Assembly (NCBI GenBank): GCA_021613535.1
Contig: CP075492.1
Span: 17,112,001 to 17,176,000, forward strand
Source of the DNA: Adineta vaga
Lineage: Eukaryota > Rotifera
Length of the DNA: 64,000 nucleotides
Direction: 5' to 3'
The notes under the pieces are model-generated. The model was given only the letters and a program-made list of their open reading frames with translations. It made no database searches and had not been told where the DNA came from. Of this stretch, positions 36,374 through 48,665 are shown piece after piece. The position numbers were made by a program, and so were the translations under genes. The number at the start of each line of letters is the position of its first letter. Position 1 is the first letter of the stretch.

Positions 36374-37082
36374 TTAATGTCTCTGGTACTGTTTTTGCCG
36401 TTTCAAAAATTTTTCAAGTTTCTTTTTCGAATTATCAATGTCGTTTCTGGTGATTTCAAATAAAATTATTTTCTTAGTTTTTTGCTTAGCAAGATTAATA
36501 AAATCCTGAGCAGACCGACATACTCCTCCTGCCAAAATTGCTGACCACACGAGTCGCTTTATAGTACCTCCAAATCCATCAACAACACCCTTACCATATG
36601 AAGTTGCAAAAAATGCCAACTTAAATGAATTTTCGTTCAGAAGCAATTTGTGACAGATTTCGAAAATGAAAACGTTGTTTGAACTGGGAGGCTACTCCAC
36701 CTGAAAAAACACTTATCTCTTTAACATTTGGAAGAACTGTTTTGATATGATTTAATATAATGTTTAAAGCAGAATCAACAACGAATTTGTCGTGTGTTAA
36801 ATCTGGAGATGGCGAAGCAAAAGAAAAATTTTCATTTGTTGACCATACAAAAGCAGTAAAAATACTCAACGCCTTTGTATTCCAGTGTGCTTTTTGAATT
36901 TCGTCTTGTTCTTTCATATTGAAATTCTCGGCAAAATCTACCTGCATCACTATTTTTTCATCTTGAGGGTGTGGGTGTGGGCAACAGAAGATATGAGTAC
37001 CCACACCCACCCTCAAGATATTTTTTCGACTAGTACAGTGATAATATTTTCATCATAGGCTATTTGATAAGTAATTATGCTA
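36374..37082 (-). pseudogene. DDE-type transposase-like fragment interrupted by a hairpin insertion
   Basis: On the minus strand the frame 36621-36959 encodes VMQVDFAENFNMKEQDEIQK, AHWNTKALSIFTAFVW, DLTHDKFVVDSAL and VFSGGVASQFKQRF. After a 1-bp shift near 36640-36655 it continues as FFATSYGKGVVDGFGGTIKR. The spaced Asp residues (VDFAEN, ...DG in related copies, VDGFGG) and overall pattern match a transposase-like protein widespread in animal genomes; I cannot name the superfamily. On the far side of the hairpin (36960-37019) the frame resumes upstream as ...ENIITVLVEKI, so the insertion splits one original frame. A frameshift and an altered SGG (expected SDG) show it was decaying. Confidence 0.65.
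36960..37019. mobile_element. TGTGGG hairpin element with 8-bp target-site duplication
   Basis: 60-bp element with ends ATCTTGAGGG and CCCTCAAGAT. The arms are GGGTGTGGGTGTGGG and CCCACACCCACCC, with a loop of about 20 bases. It is flanked on both sides by ATTTTTTC (36952-36959 and 37020-37027). The duplicated bases translate as EKI on both sides of the insertion in the transposase frame, so removing the element and one repeat restores a continuous frame. This is the type member for the family in the window. Confidence 0.88.
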
Positions 37083-37210
37083 TGCTCGTATCGTGGTCGA
37101 TAAAAAATAATAGCAATAATTTCAGCGACATATGGCGTATATTCCAAATGCAGAACAAACAAGATAGTAGGATACGGCATGAAAGCCAGATGTTCAAGAT
37201 AGTTTAGCAA

Positions 37211-37814
37211 AATAGGAATTGATTTTTATCTGCGTATCTGCATGATAGTTTGAACTATGAACATATTATAACGACTACCCAGCGTAGTATTCTACGGACA
37301 ATAAAGTTTACGCTTAACAGATAAGTATAAAATGCACATGAGAATATAGCTTTTTCATCTATGATGCAACCATAAATCGATATCATCAGCAAAACCATAT
37401 GTTAAGTTTGTTTTGGATGTAAGCGACCTTTTAAACACGAGCTCGAACAATAATTCTGTGGTGTTTCAACGAAGATAAAAACTGTTCTCTTTGTATTTTC
37501 CTTGTACATCTGCTGGACCTAAAAAATTCATATTCAATTTCAGTGATTTTCTTAAAAGCTTTCGATGTAATAAAGTTATATTTTGTTCGACTTTATAATT
37601 AGCATAATAATTATTCTCTATTTCGTGAAAAAATCCATATGATAGTAGTACACAATCGAATGAAAACGAAAATTTGTATTTTGAAATGTATTGAATACTC
37701 TTGCACAACACCATGATACTGATTCATACGTACAGAAGTTTAACAATATAATCTATCGCATGAACCCTTAACTGGTGTAACTCTGTTTATAACTGAACTA
37801 TTTTTCAGAAGCTT
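37211..37814. other. Intergenic region
   Basis: A minus-strand frame at 37466-37714 shows no recognisable domain. Otherwise AT-rich with nothing identifiable. Confidence 0.4.
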
Positions 37815-39089
37815 TTAAGTCATTAATACAGAAGAGTATTTTTTACCGGCTATAGTCGCTTGTCGAAGTTTTCCTTGTGTTACATTAACGAATGAATTTG
37901 GACTGAGACGAGCACCGATATAGAATTCACCATGGTTTTGATCAATCCAATAGCGAGCATTATTTAGACTAACTATTTGATAGATTGAAGAAATATCATC
38001 ATTTCCAGCACCGACGAAGTAACATCTATTGCTATGTTCATTAAATGAATAGCGCGCGGTAGTTACTTTGCCGAGACGAATATTCCAGTCGCTAGGTAGA
38101 TCACCATTATCGCAGTCACTATCTAATGCGGATTCTCCGCCTGAATTTTTTAATAAGCGTTTATCTCGTGCTATTGTTCCATTAGGTAGTATTGTACTGA
38201 CCAGCGATGTGGCACGTAATAATGATTCTTCATCAATATTCTTTGCACCTGTCAAATCGGCCTTAGTAAAGTCAATGCCTGACATTGATACAAAGTAAAA
38301 ATTAGCCTGTCGAAGAAATACTTGATAAAAACGCGTATATGCAATATCAGCTCGAGTGAAATCAGCTGTGTCAGCGTATACCTCAGAAAAATCAGCACCA
38401 TATAAATCTCTATTAACAAATGAGCTGTTTGTCAATGATGCACCTGCGAAACAAGCAAATCTCAGTCGAGCACGCCGATCAGTACTTGGTACATTAACAC
38501 TCATGTCGAGGCCATCTAAAAATGCTCCTTGCAGACTAATTGGTTCATTAACATTCTCGGTAAGCTCGACATGGTTTCGTAGTAACAGATGTGAATCATA
38601 GAAAAAAGAGAGCAAAAATGCTTTTCGATTGGCATCTAGTTGACGCAAAGTAATGAGAGTCTTCGGTCGTATAACGGAAATAAGTAGTTCATGATTGAGT
38701 GAAAAGTTATTAAGTACAAGTCGATCTGCAATATCATGGATGTAAGTCGACAGAACCAAATCCTTTTGAATATTATCGGCAATGACTAGTTGATGTTGAC
38801 GACGTTTTTCATCAATGTCTGCTTCTTGCTTTAAAGTGGCTTCAGCTTGAATTCGATCTTGCTCTCGTCGTTTATCTTCAATTGCAATATCTTTCTCTCG
38901 ATTAGCCATTGCTATGTTTTGCTGCTGAATGGAAAGTACCGTGGCGCTTACGGCCAATATAATGGGAATTAATACAGTGCTGAATATTTGTGCAGTTGTT
39001 TTCAAGTTCACTGCCGATCGACAACATTTCTAAGATTGTCTTTCATTACTGACACTGTTCTCATTTATATAATTTGTGGGTGATTCCAT
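37815..39089 (-). pseudogene. Membrane-anchored pentapeptide-repeat protein, one in-frame TAG
   Basis: The frame opens with ATG at 39089 (MESPTNYINENSVSNERQS), meets a TAG at 39030-39032 and then continues in the same frame (KCCRSAVNLKTT...) to 37815. It has one TM (IFSTVLIPIILAVSATVLSI), a charged coiled coil (EKDIAIEDKRREQDRIQAEA), a helical region, then pentapeptide repeats with the A(D/N)LxX pattern (LYGADF, YADTADF, TRADIAY, LRQANFY, TKADLTGA) forming a right-handed helix, and a C-terminal beta-rich part with Trp and Cys. The family is common in bdelloids and may be of bacterial origin; its function is unknown. If the TAG is real, translation could restart only at a non-AUG or internal codon. 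Confidence 0.72.
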
Positions 39090-40013
39090 GAATGAAAGAA
39101 GCGGATTTTTTAAAAACTGAAAATAAAAAAAATTCCAAAAACCAAAATTATACAGAATGCCTGTCTTAAAATGTGCTATACTAATAAAAACTTAATAAAT
39201 TTGATCTTTTAGAAGCAAAATAGTTTCAATTTGAATTAGTCAGACGCTTAAACATCCAGACATTTTTAATAGTTACTGGTGAGACAACAATGTGGGAACG
39301 ACAAGATATTCAGTCTCGGAAACAGCTCGGAGTAATATTGATTTTCAGCAGTGCTCTCCGATCATATTTTCACGTGTTTAGAACATCAATCAATACTTAA
39401 TTCTTCGTGGTTTATTCCATAGGAACAATATAAATAACGCTCATCGCAAGTGACTCGTTTGGACCTTTACAGAATAATTAACCCTCGTACATCCAACTTG
39501 GATCACTTTCATACATGTAATAGTAAAAAGCTGTTAATGCACTACCTGTAGGATTAGAAGTGTGAAACACGACGAAACCTCGGATATCCTGGAACATACA
39601 TATAGTTTCTATGGTTTTACGTATACAGTGTGAGGATATATCAAGAATGTCGGTCACGTCTAAGAGGCAGGAGAGGGGGGAGAAGACGAGTGGGTATGGG
39701 CAGATTTGTGCCCTGATACACTTCAATACTCTCTTTCAGATCATGTTTCACAAAAGCTGAATTCATCTATTTAGTTGTGTGAGCTGTTCAAAAAGTTATT
39801 TCAAGTAATTAGAGAGAGAAAGGAAGGCATTGGCATGAATGAAGGAATAGGTGTATGACTAAATAACTGAATCGATGAACTCAACTTTCGAGTTTGATCT
39901 AATGGAATTAGATGTTTTTGAATAAACAATTTGGTGGATAAAAATTATCAAACATTACTAATTTATATTTTCATTCCTAATCTTATCAAGTATCGAGAGA
40001 GGCAGGTGGGTAC
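39090..40013. other. Intergenic region left of the LTR-like repeat
   Basis: No gene called; a minus-strand frame at 39478-39726 has no recognisable domain. The last five bases, GGTAC (40009-40013), are repeated immediately after the second LTR-like copy at 50620-50624. Confidence 0.5.
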
Positions 40014-40517
40014 TGTTAGCGTCATTGGATATTACTTCATGACGCTACCTTCTACATAGTTGTTTTCTTTCATTTCTATACATATATATACACATATATA
40101 TGTATATCTTCTTTCTCTTTCTTTCCTGTCGTCTTTTGGTTTTCGTTGATTATCATGTCCGTTCTCATGATGATTTCTGTGATTGTATTTCTTCTTTGTT
40201 TCTTCTCTTTTCTATTTTTTCTCAGATCATCTCTGATCTATATTTATATTATTGTTTTTCTTTTTCTCTAGTCAGTCTTTTGTTATCATTTTCTTTAGTG
40301 TTTTATTTGATTTCATCCAATAAAACACCGTTATCATCTTTCCTCATCTCATCCACATCCATTTTCTTCATCTCCTCATCCATTCCAGTCATCTCCGGTA
40401 GGATTTTTGACGTGATTCTTGATTTCACATCAGATCATACGTTCATATAGTTGTTCAGCTTACGATATATTCGTTAGCTGGAGATTTATCTTCATCCCCT
40501 GATATAAGAGACTCACA
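40014..40517 (+). repeat. LTR-like repeat, copy 1 (504 bp)
   Basis: It begins TGTTAGCGTCATTGG and ends GAGACTCACA, so it has TG...CA termini as in retroviral-type LTRs. A palindrome AGCGTCAT...ATGACGCT lies near the start, and a TATAAG box just before the end. It is nearly identical to 49977-50619. Flanks are GGTAC on the left and ATAAG on the right. The hydrophobic frame inside (40100-40450) is a by-product of T-rich sequence and is present in both copies. Confidence 0.8.
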
Positions 40518-41817
40518 ATAAGATGTAAGATATATCATTGCGAGTTATATATATGGAGTAAAAATAAAACTTTTTTTTTATAGAATTAAAGATGGTTTCT
40601 TTCTGTAATGGTAGTGTCGTTAGGAAATAACAATAAAAGTATAAAAAACGGCGCTCTTCTTGTTGAACCTTCTATAAAAATTTAAAATAGAAAACTGATA
40701 TAACAGTTAGCACTCAGACATCGCAATAGTAACTATTTGTGCTAGCTTGATTTATTTAATCTCGAATTCTTTATATTTATTCTACTGAAATCTTCTCTCT
40801 CTAGAATTCACTATTTAGCATTAACTGGTATATTCAACTTATAATCTACCCCTTTTGTATGAATTCTCTAGCTACTAAACTGCTGCTTGATTTCTCCCTT
40901 GTACGCTAACAAACACACATTCTTCTTTATTATAGGGCGGGTCAGTGAGAACTTAAACTTCATTTACTACCAGACATTGCGACCATTTCATTCTTCATAT
41001 TATGCTAAATATTTCTCCGATTTTAAAAGCGAAGTTTACACCTCTGTATCATCTTTTTGACTTTCTGGTAATCCGATTTGTTTCTTCTAAGTAAAAATTA
41101 TACTATTCTTCTGCGATCCTTCGCTTGTGTCCATCATTACCATTGATACTGGTGATCTCTGACACATTTTTATGCTGGCAACAAAGTATTTTTTCTTAAA
41201 AAGATCTCAAACTTTTTGGAACTTTCCGTAGCTATACAAACCAATCTACGTTGCACATACACACTATCAATAACCAACGAAGTTATTCAAGGCGTCATAA
41301 GAAAACTACGGGATCACCGGAAGATGAACAAACTTAGCCATGTTCTCCTGTCCAGCACGTTAAAACTTCAACAAATCGAGACAATAATTGGCACTCACCG
41401 CAAAAATACATAAAAAACTATGGAAGATTTAGTACACTGTCGGTAGCTTCCTGCAAAAAATGCAAAACAGCCAGAACTATGCCAGGTTCAGTACAAACTC
41501 GGCGTAACCATCAGTAGTTTGGTTCCACACATAAAGAACCTTTTCGAAGTTTAGTAGGAAGACTACGAAACTATATGTGAATTTCTGAAACTAAAAAGTG
41601 TTTCTTCGATGGCTACGGAATCTTCTACACTCTGCCGAACTTTTTATACTTCACCGCAGAACTACTGAACCTTTAAAGTACAGTAAAGTACCTTTTTCTT
41701 TAGAGTGTACATTAATTGATATTCACAAAATTTTCCGAATACTCCCTTAGTAACAGAACAACTACATAAAAATGAGTTAGTGATCATTTCTTTAATAGAT
41801 TGGTTAAAAATATAGTA

Positions 41818-42033
41818 CTATGTCGCATAATCATCGGCTTTTTCGATACTTGAACCCCATTTGAGTACTTCATGAGGTTTAATATTAGCAGAGATTAATT
41901 TTGAAAACTTCTGTAATTGTCCTCCATTATAGCATTCCATTTCTGTAAATTCATTATTAATCAAATGAATATCAGATCCGTCGTAGATACAATGAAATTT
42001 CTCTGTTGAATGACTATCATCCATACTATTCAA
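41818..42033 (-). other. Short unidentified coding-like frame
   Basis: 71-codon frame with ordinary amino-acid composition (YNGGQLQKFSKLISANIKPH ... VLKWGSSIEKADDYAT). It looks like the C-terminal exon of a protein rather than random sequence, but no family was recognised and no upstream exon was found. Confidence 0.3.
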
Positions 42034-43161
42034 TTAAATATTTTCATGATTTTGATCCACGTTTCTACAAATGAACATTATAAGCAACAAAACAATCAAG
42101 AAATTTCTCATGCTTTCTATATGAAAGATTGTGTGCAAATATTCTATTTCTTCTCTTGTTTTAATGTTAAAACTCAAAGATCATTTATCTTCATATATCG
42201 CGTGATTTTATTCAACTTAGAGAAAAATTTGTTTGAAATATTAGCTCGCACATAAAATCTGTCAACGTGTCTAAGTCATAGATTTTCATATTCTCAATCA
42301 TTCATTATGTCAAAAGACATGAATAAGTGCCACTGCTTTATATGCACTTGATTTCAAAATGAATTATAATACTATTATCATACATCTTAAAAAAATTGGT
42401 ATTTTACCAAACCTAAACAAAGTTTTCCATGTTTTTACCGAACGATTTTAAGTTCGATAAGATCAAGAAGTTTCGGCAGTTGAGAAGAAAAAACACCTGA
42501 AGGTGTTCTATGTGGTACGTGAAATCATTGCTAGTTTCGTAGACCAGTTGATGGTTTGTCAATTTTCAACAAGTTCAGAATATTTTAAGCTAAACCAAAT
42601 AAGGTTTCGTGCTGCTTGTCTAAAACCAATAACAAGTTCGCGAATCCTTAAGAGCTGAGTATAATTCATGCGAAACTTTGAATCATCTGATTGTCTCTGT
42701 GAAGGTTCGATTTATGTACAAAGAACAATTCACAGTTTCGTTTGAACCTATAATGGTAAAGCACAAGACCTTCTAGAATGCAGTAACTTCTACGAAGGTT
42801 TCGTATACTTGTAATTAGTTCCGTGTAATTTCTGCAAAACGATCACTGATATAGTGAAGATTGTTAGAGTTCAGTGAACTGTCTACCGAACGACTGACAG
42901 CTACCACTGGTACATTTAACAAACGGGAAGAGCTCAGTGAAAGATAGAAGTATTGATATCGGCAGACGTCCACTTTTCAATAGTCCAACAGACAATCAGG
43001 TAAGCGATGATATATTATAGAGTACATCCTGTCTTCTAGACTGTTTAGAGTCAATGTCAATGATGTTACTGGAATGGCCAACATCCACTCAGATACCAGA
43101 AATTGATAAGTTTTTGGAAAGATCCTTTCTTTTTTACATTGTACCTGTGGGCTAATTAGAA

Positions 43162-43650
43162 ATGATGATTCACAAAGGTTATATGCAACGAAAGGAAAAA
43201 ATTATTGCAGAAGGACAACGATTATTTAAAGATCGACAACAAACACAGCTTCAATCGTTTTATTCAAAGAGTGCAGAAATATTTCCTAAGCTTTGTATGA
43301 ATATGCAGCGTCTTTTAGAAGCAATCCTTGTTTTATTCGAAATGAGAAAAAATGAAGATTCACAATTTACACAAGTTATTGATCAAACATTTGCAACAAA
43401 AGCGAAATGTTACCTTGAGAAGCATTTAGTCTTTAACAAACGTGATAATGGTGATATTGTCAATTATATGTTTCATTAGAAACATGTCATATTACTGCAA
43501 ATTTATTCGACAACTACTTGTTTAAGAACACATTGAATTTATTCAATTTAGACCATTTAGTGAATCAACCAAGCATGCCGTCGACTCAGTTTCGTACATT
43601 AGTTGCAGAAAAACCATCTATAGAAAAATGAATCTTGTATTTACTATATC
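43162..43650 (+). pseudogene. Unidentified decayed coding remnant
   Basis: 43162-43479 encodes about 105 residues with helical, Lys/Gln-rich composition (QLQSFYSKSAEIFPKLCMNM). In another frame, 43480-43650 continues as ETCHITANLFDNYLF and STQFRTLVAEKPSIEK. The frame change and stops suggest a degraded gene, perhaps transposon-derived. I do not recognise it. Confidence 0.35.
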
Positions 43651-44762
43651 AATTCTTTTTCGCCCTGACTTACAGCAAACAACAACGAATAAAAATGGTA
43701 AAAGAAGTAATGCTCCTTTTCATCATGTGGACGGTAATTTAATAAACAATATAATTAATAAATTAGTTGCTTGAAAATTACTAAGAATGGGCAATTTCAT
43801 TTCTCGTTCACGAGCAAAACAAACTCAGTCGTTTTTAAAAAATCCAAAACCCAATGAGCCATTGGGAAAAGAACGCTTTCTTCAACTTTGAAGTATAAAA
43901 GTATACTTACTCGTTCAAATCTACCTAATAATCGTACTGTGCTTCCAGAAGCTGAACAATTGCGAACTATGAGAGTTGAACATTATGATGATTGTATGAA
44001 ATAGGGTCTAATATCAATAGATATGCATGATGGTATTGTTTTTTACTCATATTACGAATAAAATAGAAAAATGTTATTTCTGAATTGATCTAAAATATTT
44101 TGCAACATGTATTTTTGTGGTATAATTAGTCTGCGGGAATTTTATTATTTTAGTGAATTTCAACAATGAACATGAATCTGATGATGCACTTGTACTAAAC
44201 CTTATCTGTTCCAGTCCTTTTCCACCAAAACATGAAGTATGAGATATGTTCAGAAGAAAAGGTCATGATTATTAATTGAATCAAAATCCGAGGAAAATGG
44301 TGAGTTTCGGTGAATGTTTTTATTTTTCGTACGGTTCTTTGATTTTCTGGTGGGATCTATACGGAATGCAGCTGAAAAAGGATGCTTTCCGGCTGGTTCC
44401 TTTCGGGCCCGGAGGCGAAAACGTTCGTCCTGCGTGCCGGCACAATGTACTCACTCAGTTTTAACTACTATAACGCTTTATCTGTATTTATATGTATGCA
44501 ATTTTTTTATCTACCTGCCGATGTTACGGGTATTTTTCGAAAGATTTTTCAGCAGCAAATGCGAATAATGATATCACGTCAAACAAACACACACAAAAGG
44601 TTGATAGGAGCATATACGCATTTAAAAGTAACATTAGTAAAAACAAATTTGGACACTCATACCCTGGTACGTGTACTAAAAACACCAAAGCATCTTCCCA
44701 CGAATTCAGGTTCGATAAAAACTAGTGGCGTAACTGGGGTAGGGCATAAGTAGGCCCCGCCT

Positions 44763-44806
44763 AGGGTGTGGGTGAGAATGACTGTTGAGTCATACCCCAT
44801 CCTCAC
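44763..44806. repeat. TGTGGG-type hairpin, degenerate
   Basis: AGGGTGTGGGTGAG on the left and ATACCCCATCCTCACTC on the right with a short loop; mismatches in the right arm. Confidence 0.6.
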
Positions 44807-45040
44807 TCGTGCGCACCTTACATCCACCCGTACGTGTTTTGGTAGAGAAAGGAAACTGCGTTCGTAGAAATCTTCGGATTTCTGGCGATTGAAGGTGAGA
44901 AGATCCATTTTGAGATCGTTTTCAACATCGAACGTTTTCTTTCGTAAATGACTATACAGAAAACTTTTTCAGCCATCGATCTTGCAATATGAGATCTGAT
45001 GTTTTCTTGTAAAAAATAAATGCTATCTTGTTTTCACTGG

Positions 45041-45095
45041 AGGGTATGGGTGATGGTGTCTCTGTCACATTCAGACCCTCATCCACACCCGTCCC
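45041..45095. repeat. TGTGGG-type hairpin, degenerate
   Basis: AGGGTATGGGTGATGG on the left and ACCCTCATCCACACCC on the right. Confidence 0.6.
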
Positions 45096-45224
45096 CTAGA
45101 TGAGAAAAGATATATGATTTTTTTTTATCAGCTTTATTTGATTTAAAAGAACGACCTTTTCGTTTTCTTGCGATATGTTGACATAAAAGAGCAAATTACG
45201 TATAAAGAAAGGTTTTGAATAGAC

Positions 45225-47363
45225 TTAAAGAGGAACAGTTACAACGGCGACGCCCCAGGACGGAATTGTAACTGACAATTGACCATTCGATACAGAGACC
45301 GGAGCTGTTTTGATCGACGCAGCGTTCGGAGTTTCGAGAGTGTTGAATACCGTCGCGGGATCGACGCCTGAACCGGCTGACAGGATGTAAATAGTACCGG
45401 TAGAAGATGCTGAAGATCCTTGAATCTGCGTATTGACGGTAATATCGTTAGGATCGACATTGGCGAACTTGATGATCAACGTATTACTGCCGGTATTTTT
45501 CGTAGCGACAAAGTAGAGATTTCCGAGTTTACCATCTCCTTCTTCGCCTCTTTGGACTTTCTCATGAGCAATGGTACCATTAGAAGCAGTCGAGTTCAGA
45601 TAGAGATTGCCAAGATTTTGACCGATGATTTGTTGAGCGAGGTATGAAGTAGACCTAACAACCATGGAGGTGTTAAAGAGGATAAGATTTGGTGTCCATT
45701 GGACATAGTTGTGGTTTTCAAGAACTGGAGCGTAGCAACCACCAATGACGATATCTGAATTGCGCTCGAATCCAATGCGATAAACTGACTCGGCGACAGC
45801 AGATCTCACAGAAGGATATAAAAGTCGATCGGATTCCAAAGGATTGTTCATGTGCGCGTCGTCGTCGTTTACAACTGAAAATTCGCCAATAAGCACTTTT
45901 GGGCCAGTTCGAGAAACTGTCTCGTATCGACGGAAGTTTTGAATGAAAAATTGAGGAACTTGGTAGTCATGATCATCTTGAGCTGGCGGAGTTTTAAAAT
46001 TCCCATTCGCGGTGGCAATAAAGGTAATATTAGGAAAACGCTGAGACAGTGCATTGTAAAAAGCCGGCCAACGGTAACTGTACGTACCTCCAGGACTAAA
46101 CCAATCTTCATTGCCAATTTCCACATATTTGATAACAAACGGTTCGCTACGACCAAAATGCGCCCGAAGCGCACCCATCCGATTTCCAATGGCAGGAGCA
46201 GTCAAAAAGTCAATTTCATTAATAACTTCATCGATGTATGGTTGAAGTTCATCCTTCGGCACTGAGCTACCATTTAGCGAATATCCAGCGTAAACTGCTA
46301 GAACAGGTGACGCACCGATATCTTCGGCAAACGTCATTAATTCAATGATTCCAAAGCCTTCGGTGTTGTAGCCTATCCATGATCCTCTTCGACCGGGCCG
46401 CGATTGGAGTGGGCCAAGTGTTTCATTCCAGATGAAACGCTCTGGAATGGAAGGACCTTCAAGATCGTTACCGCCCGGAAGTCGAATAAAGCCAGGCTTG
46501 AGATCAGCAAACGCTTGTGCGATATCCTTGCGAGCACCATTGATTCGACCGTTATACGTAGGAGGTAAGCATGAGATGAGATTGAACTCAAAATCACCTT
46601 TGGATCCTGCAGGAAACTCAACAAAAAAGTAGTTTTTCGCAGATGGAGCAGCACTGGGAACAACGATGAGTGAAATGAAATTTACCCAACTACCTGCGGC
46701 AACACTGGATACGTCAACAGTAGCCGAGCCGTACGTGATTTGGCTATTTGAGTCTTTCAGTCCGATAGTTAATTTACCACCTGCTACAGAAGCCCCAGCT
46801 AATGGTTTGTAGAAGAAACTCGAATTGTAAGTTTGAGCTTCGACCTTCATACCGTTGAAACCGAAGTTCATGAAACCGGCGACAGCAGTTGAAGTCGATG
46901 CCAGTGAGAATTTTAATTGAGCTGGTAAAGCTGAAGACAAAGGTTGATCGGTGACAAGGTTGATCGATCCCGATCCGTAGGAAGCCCATCCATCGAGCGA
47001 TCGACTTCTCTCTATAAATCATAGCTAGGTTGAATAGATATTCTGGTAGGAAGGAGAGACAGACTTACCTTGAAAAGCACGATTATAGATGAGCTCAGCA
47101 TATAAACCGCCATCGTCACCCCTATTGATGTTGGTCTCGAGAATGACACCATGCATTGTCGATGGAATACTCTGACCAGTGGTAGCATCCTGGATATTGA
47201 GTGAAACAGTGTTGGCACGTATGCTATTCGAAGATGGCCAGGCGACTGACACTGTCGCTAAAAGCACAATCATAAAGCCGAATATCGACAGTGAAATCTA
47301 AATAAAATCCAATTTAGTTAGGCGGTTTTCGATACCAAAAGCAGAAGATGTACTTGCCTTCAT
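45225..47363 (-). CDS. Secreted GH51-type alpha-L-arabinofuranosidase
   Basis: Three exons: 47358-47363 (only ATG AAG), 47069-47297 and 45225-47011. Intron 1 (47298-47357) starts with a GC donor (GCAAGT); intron 2 is 57 bp GT-AG. All phases agree, giving 673 residues without lesions. A signal peptide (ISLSIFGFMIVLLATVSVAW) is followed by the family N-terminal strand (TMHGVILETNINRGDDGGLY, AELIYNRAFQ), a carbohydrate-binding-like beta domain, and a (beta/alpha)8 core. The core contains FIRLPGGNDLEG, the acid/base Glu in KYVEIGNEDWF (about residue 380) and the nucleophile Glu in VLIGEFSV (about 455). It would release arabinose from plant polysaccharides. The GC content is visibly higher than that of its neighbours and the sequence looks fungal-like, supporting horizontal transfer followed by intron gain. 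It lies inside the LTR-bounded segment. Confidence 0.9.
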
Positions 47364-48665
47364 GATTAAGACCTTTCAGAAACACAAACGAACGATAGTA
47401 TGACAAAACGAATGAAAGAAATGAAAACTGAGTGTGATAAGATAAGGGACAATGCTTTATATAGAGGACTGAGCCTCACAACCACTCATTCTGGGTATGG
47501 CATATTTCTCTGATAACAGCAGAAAGTTAAATTTAATTTCACCTTTTCATTAAGAACTCCCGTATCTGGTTCTTTACGATATCTGCGCATAAGAAAAAAT
47601 ACCGAATGTTCGGGATGGATTTCGCAATTGCAAAAGTCAATAAAGTATAGTTAAAAATAGGATGCTCTGAATGAAATCCGCCTAGAAGTTCGTAACAAAA
47701 TCTGATAACCCATTAACTGTGATTTAAGAGATCAGATTTGACTGAAAATCGGAATGAGAAAGCTGCATGGGTGTGATTGCGGTTGTCAGTATAACTCGGA
47801 GATGAATATAATATGTACACCCATATCCACAACCACCTTTCGAGTGATCGGGTACTCTGCTCACCGATCTATGTTTCACCCACACCCTCTATTACGTAAT
47901 TTTCTTATGATTATAATTTCAGTGAAGAAAAATGTACAATAGACGCAAATCTATAAAACCTTATGATGATGATGATGATTATGATGAAACATTTTCACAA
48001 GGCAAATATTTTTCTCAAGTCCATCTGCACATCGAAATTATGCTTAATTCGAATCATTATCTATGTTATATGTGAAAATGATGGGTGTAAGTGGAGTAGA
48101 ATATAGACGTACGCGTCCACTCTCACCGCATGATATTGACCGCACCATTATGCAAATTATGGTGTGTGTGTGTAAAGAACACTGTTCTGATACTTTCACC
48201 TGCATTCTCACTACCATTGATAGAATGCTTTAAAAATTCAGTTGGAATTCAGTAATTGAAATGATTTTATTGCCTTCAATAACTGACAATCATCAGATTC
48301 ATCACAAATTCTACAATTCAAATTCTTATCGGGTTCCGTATATATTTTTTATCTAAACATACCATGAAAGAATCATCTCAGCTAGAAAGAAAAAAAAAGA
48401 ATTCGTATAGGGAAGATAAGAAAATATTTTATTTTCATTTGTTCTTATGTTTTCACTAATATAAGTTATGACGTTTTAGTTTTTTATGTTGACTTCGTAT
48501 TTCATCTATTATTTATAAATAATCAAAACTGTTATTGCGTAAATAATTGCTTCTACTATACTGGATTTAAGGGTGTGGGTTAAACGTAAAGCCCGACCCA
48601 CACCTACATCCACCCCATTTTACATATTATTTATTTTAAATTAAGCTGATTACATAAAAAAGAAA
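47364..48665. other. Intergenic region within the LTR-bounded segment
   Basis: 5' flank of the GH51 gene. It contains degenerate TGTGGG-type arms at 47767-47845 and 47877-47890, a weak one at 48083-48130, a (GATGAT)n run at 47964-47977 and a hairpin at 48569-48616. No gene is seen. Confidence 0.5.
48569..48616. repeat. TGTGGG-type hairpin
   Basis: AAGGGTGTGGGTTAAACG on the left; CGACCCACACCTACATCCACCC on the right, short loop. Confidence 0.65.

Larger units (their letters stand above)
40518..45224. other. Left part of the inter-LTR segment, mostly non-coding
   Basis: Directly after the repeat comes ATAAGATGTAAG; I see no TGG-type primer-binding site and no gag or pol. Weak coding traces are at 41818-42033 (-) and 43162-43479 (+). 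A GC-richer patch lies at 44300-44460, with hairpin elements at 44763-44806 and 45041-45095. The rest is AT-rich. Confidence 0.5.

Noticed and set aside
40100-40450. Hydrophobic open frame, repeated at 50109-50552, suggesting a small membrane protein gene
   Set aside because: Both lie wholly inside the LTR-like repeat; the hydrophobic composition comes from T-rich DNA and there is no other gene evidence.
44276-44753. Overlapping plus-strand frames in a GC-richer patch
   Set aside because: Three frames are open at once, none gives a recognisable domain, and no splice structure is evident.
45869-46663. Several alternative frames over the GH51 gene
   Set aside because: The main frame has complete GH51 motifs; the others arise from its higher GC content and fewer stops.
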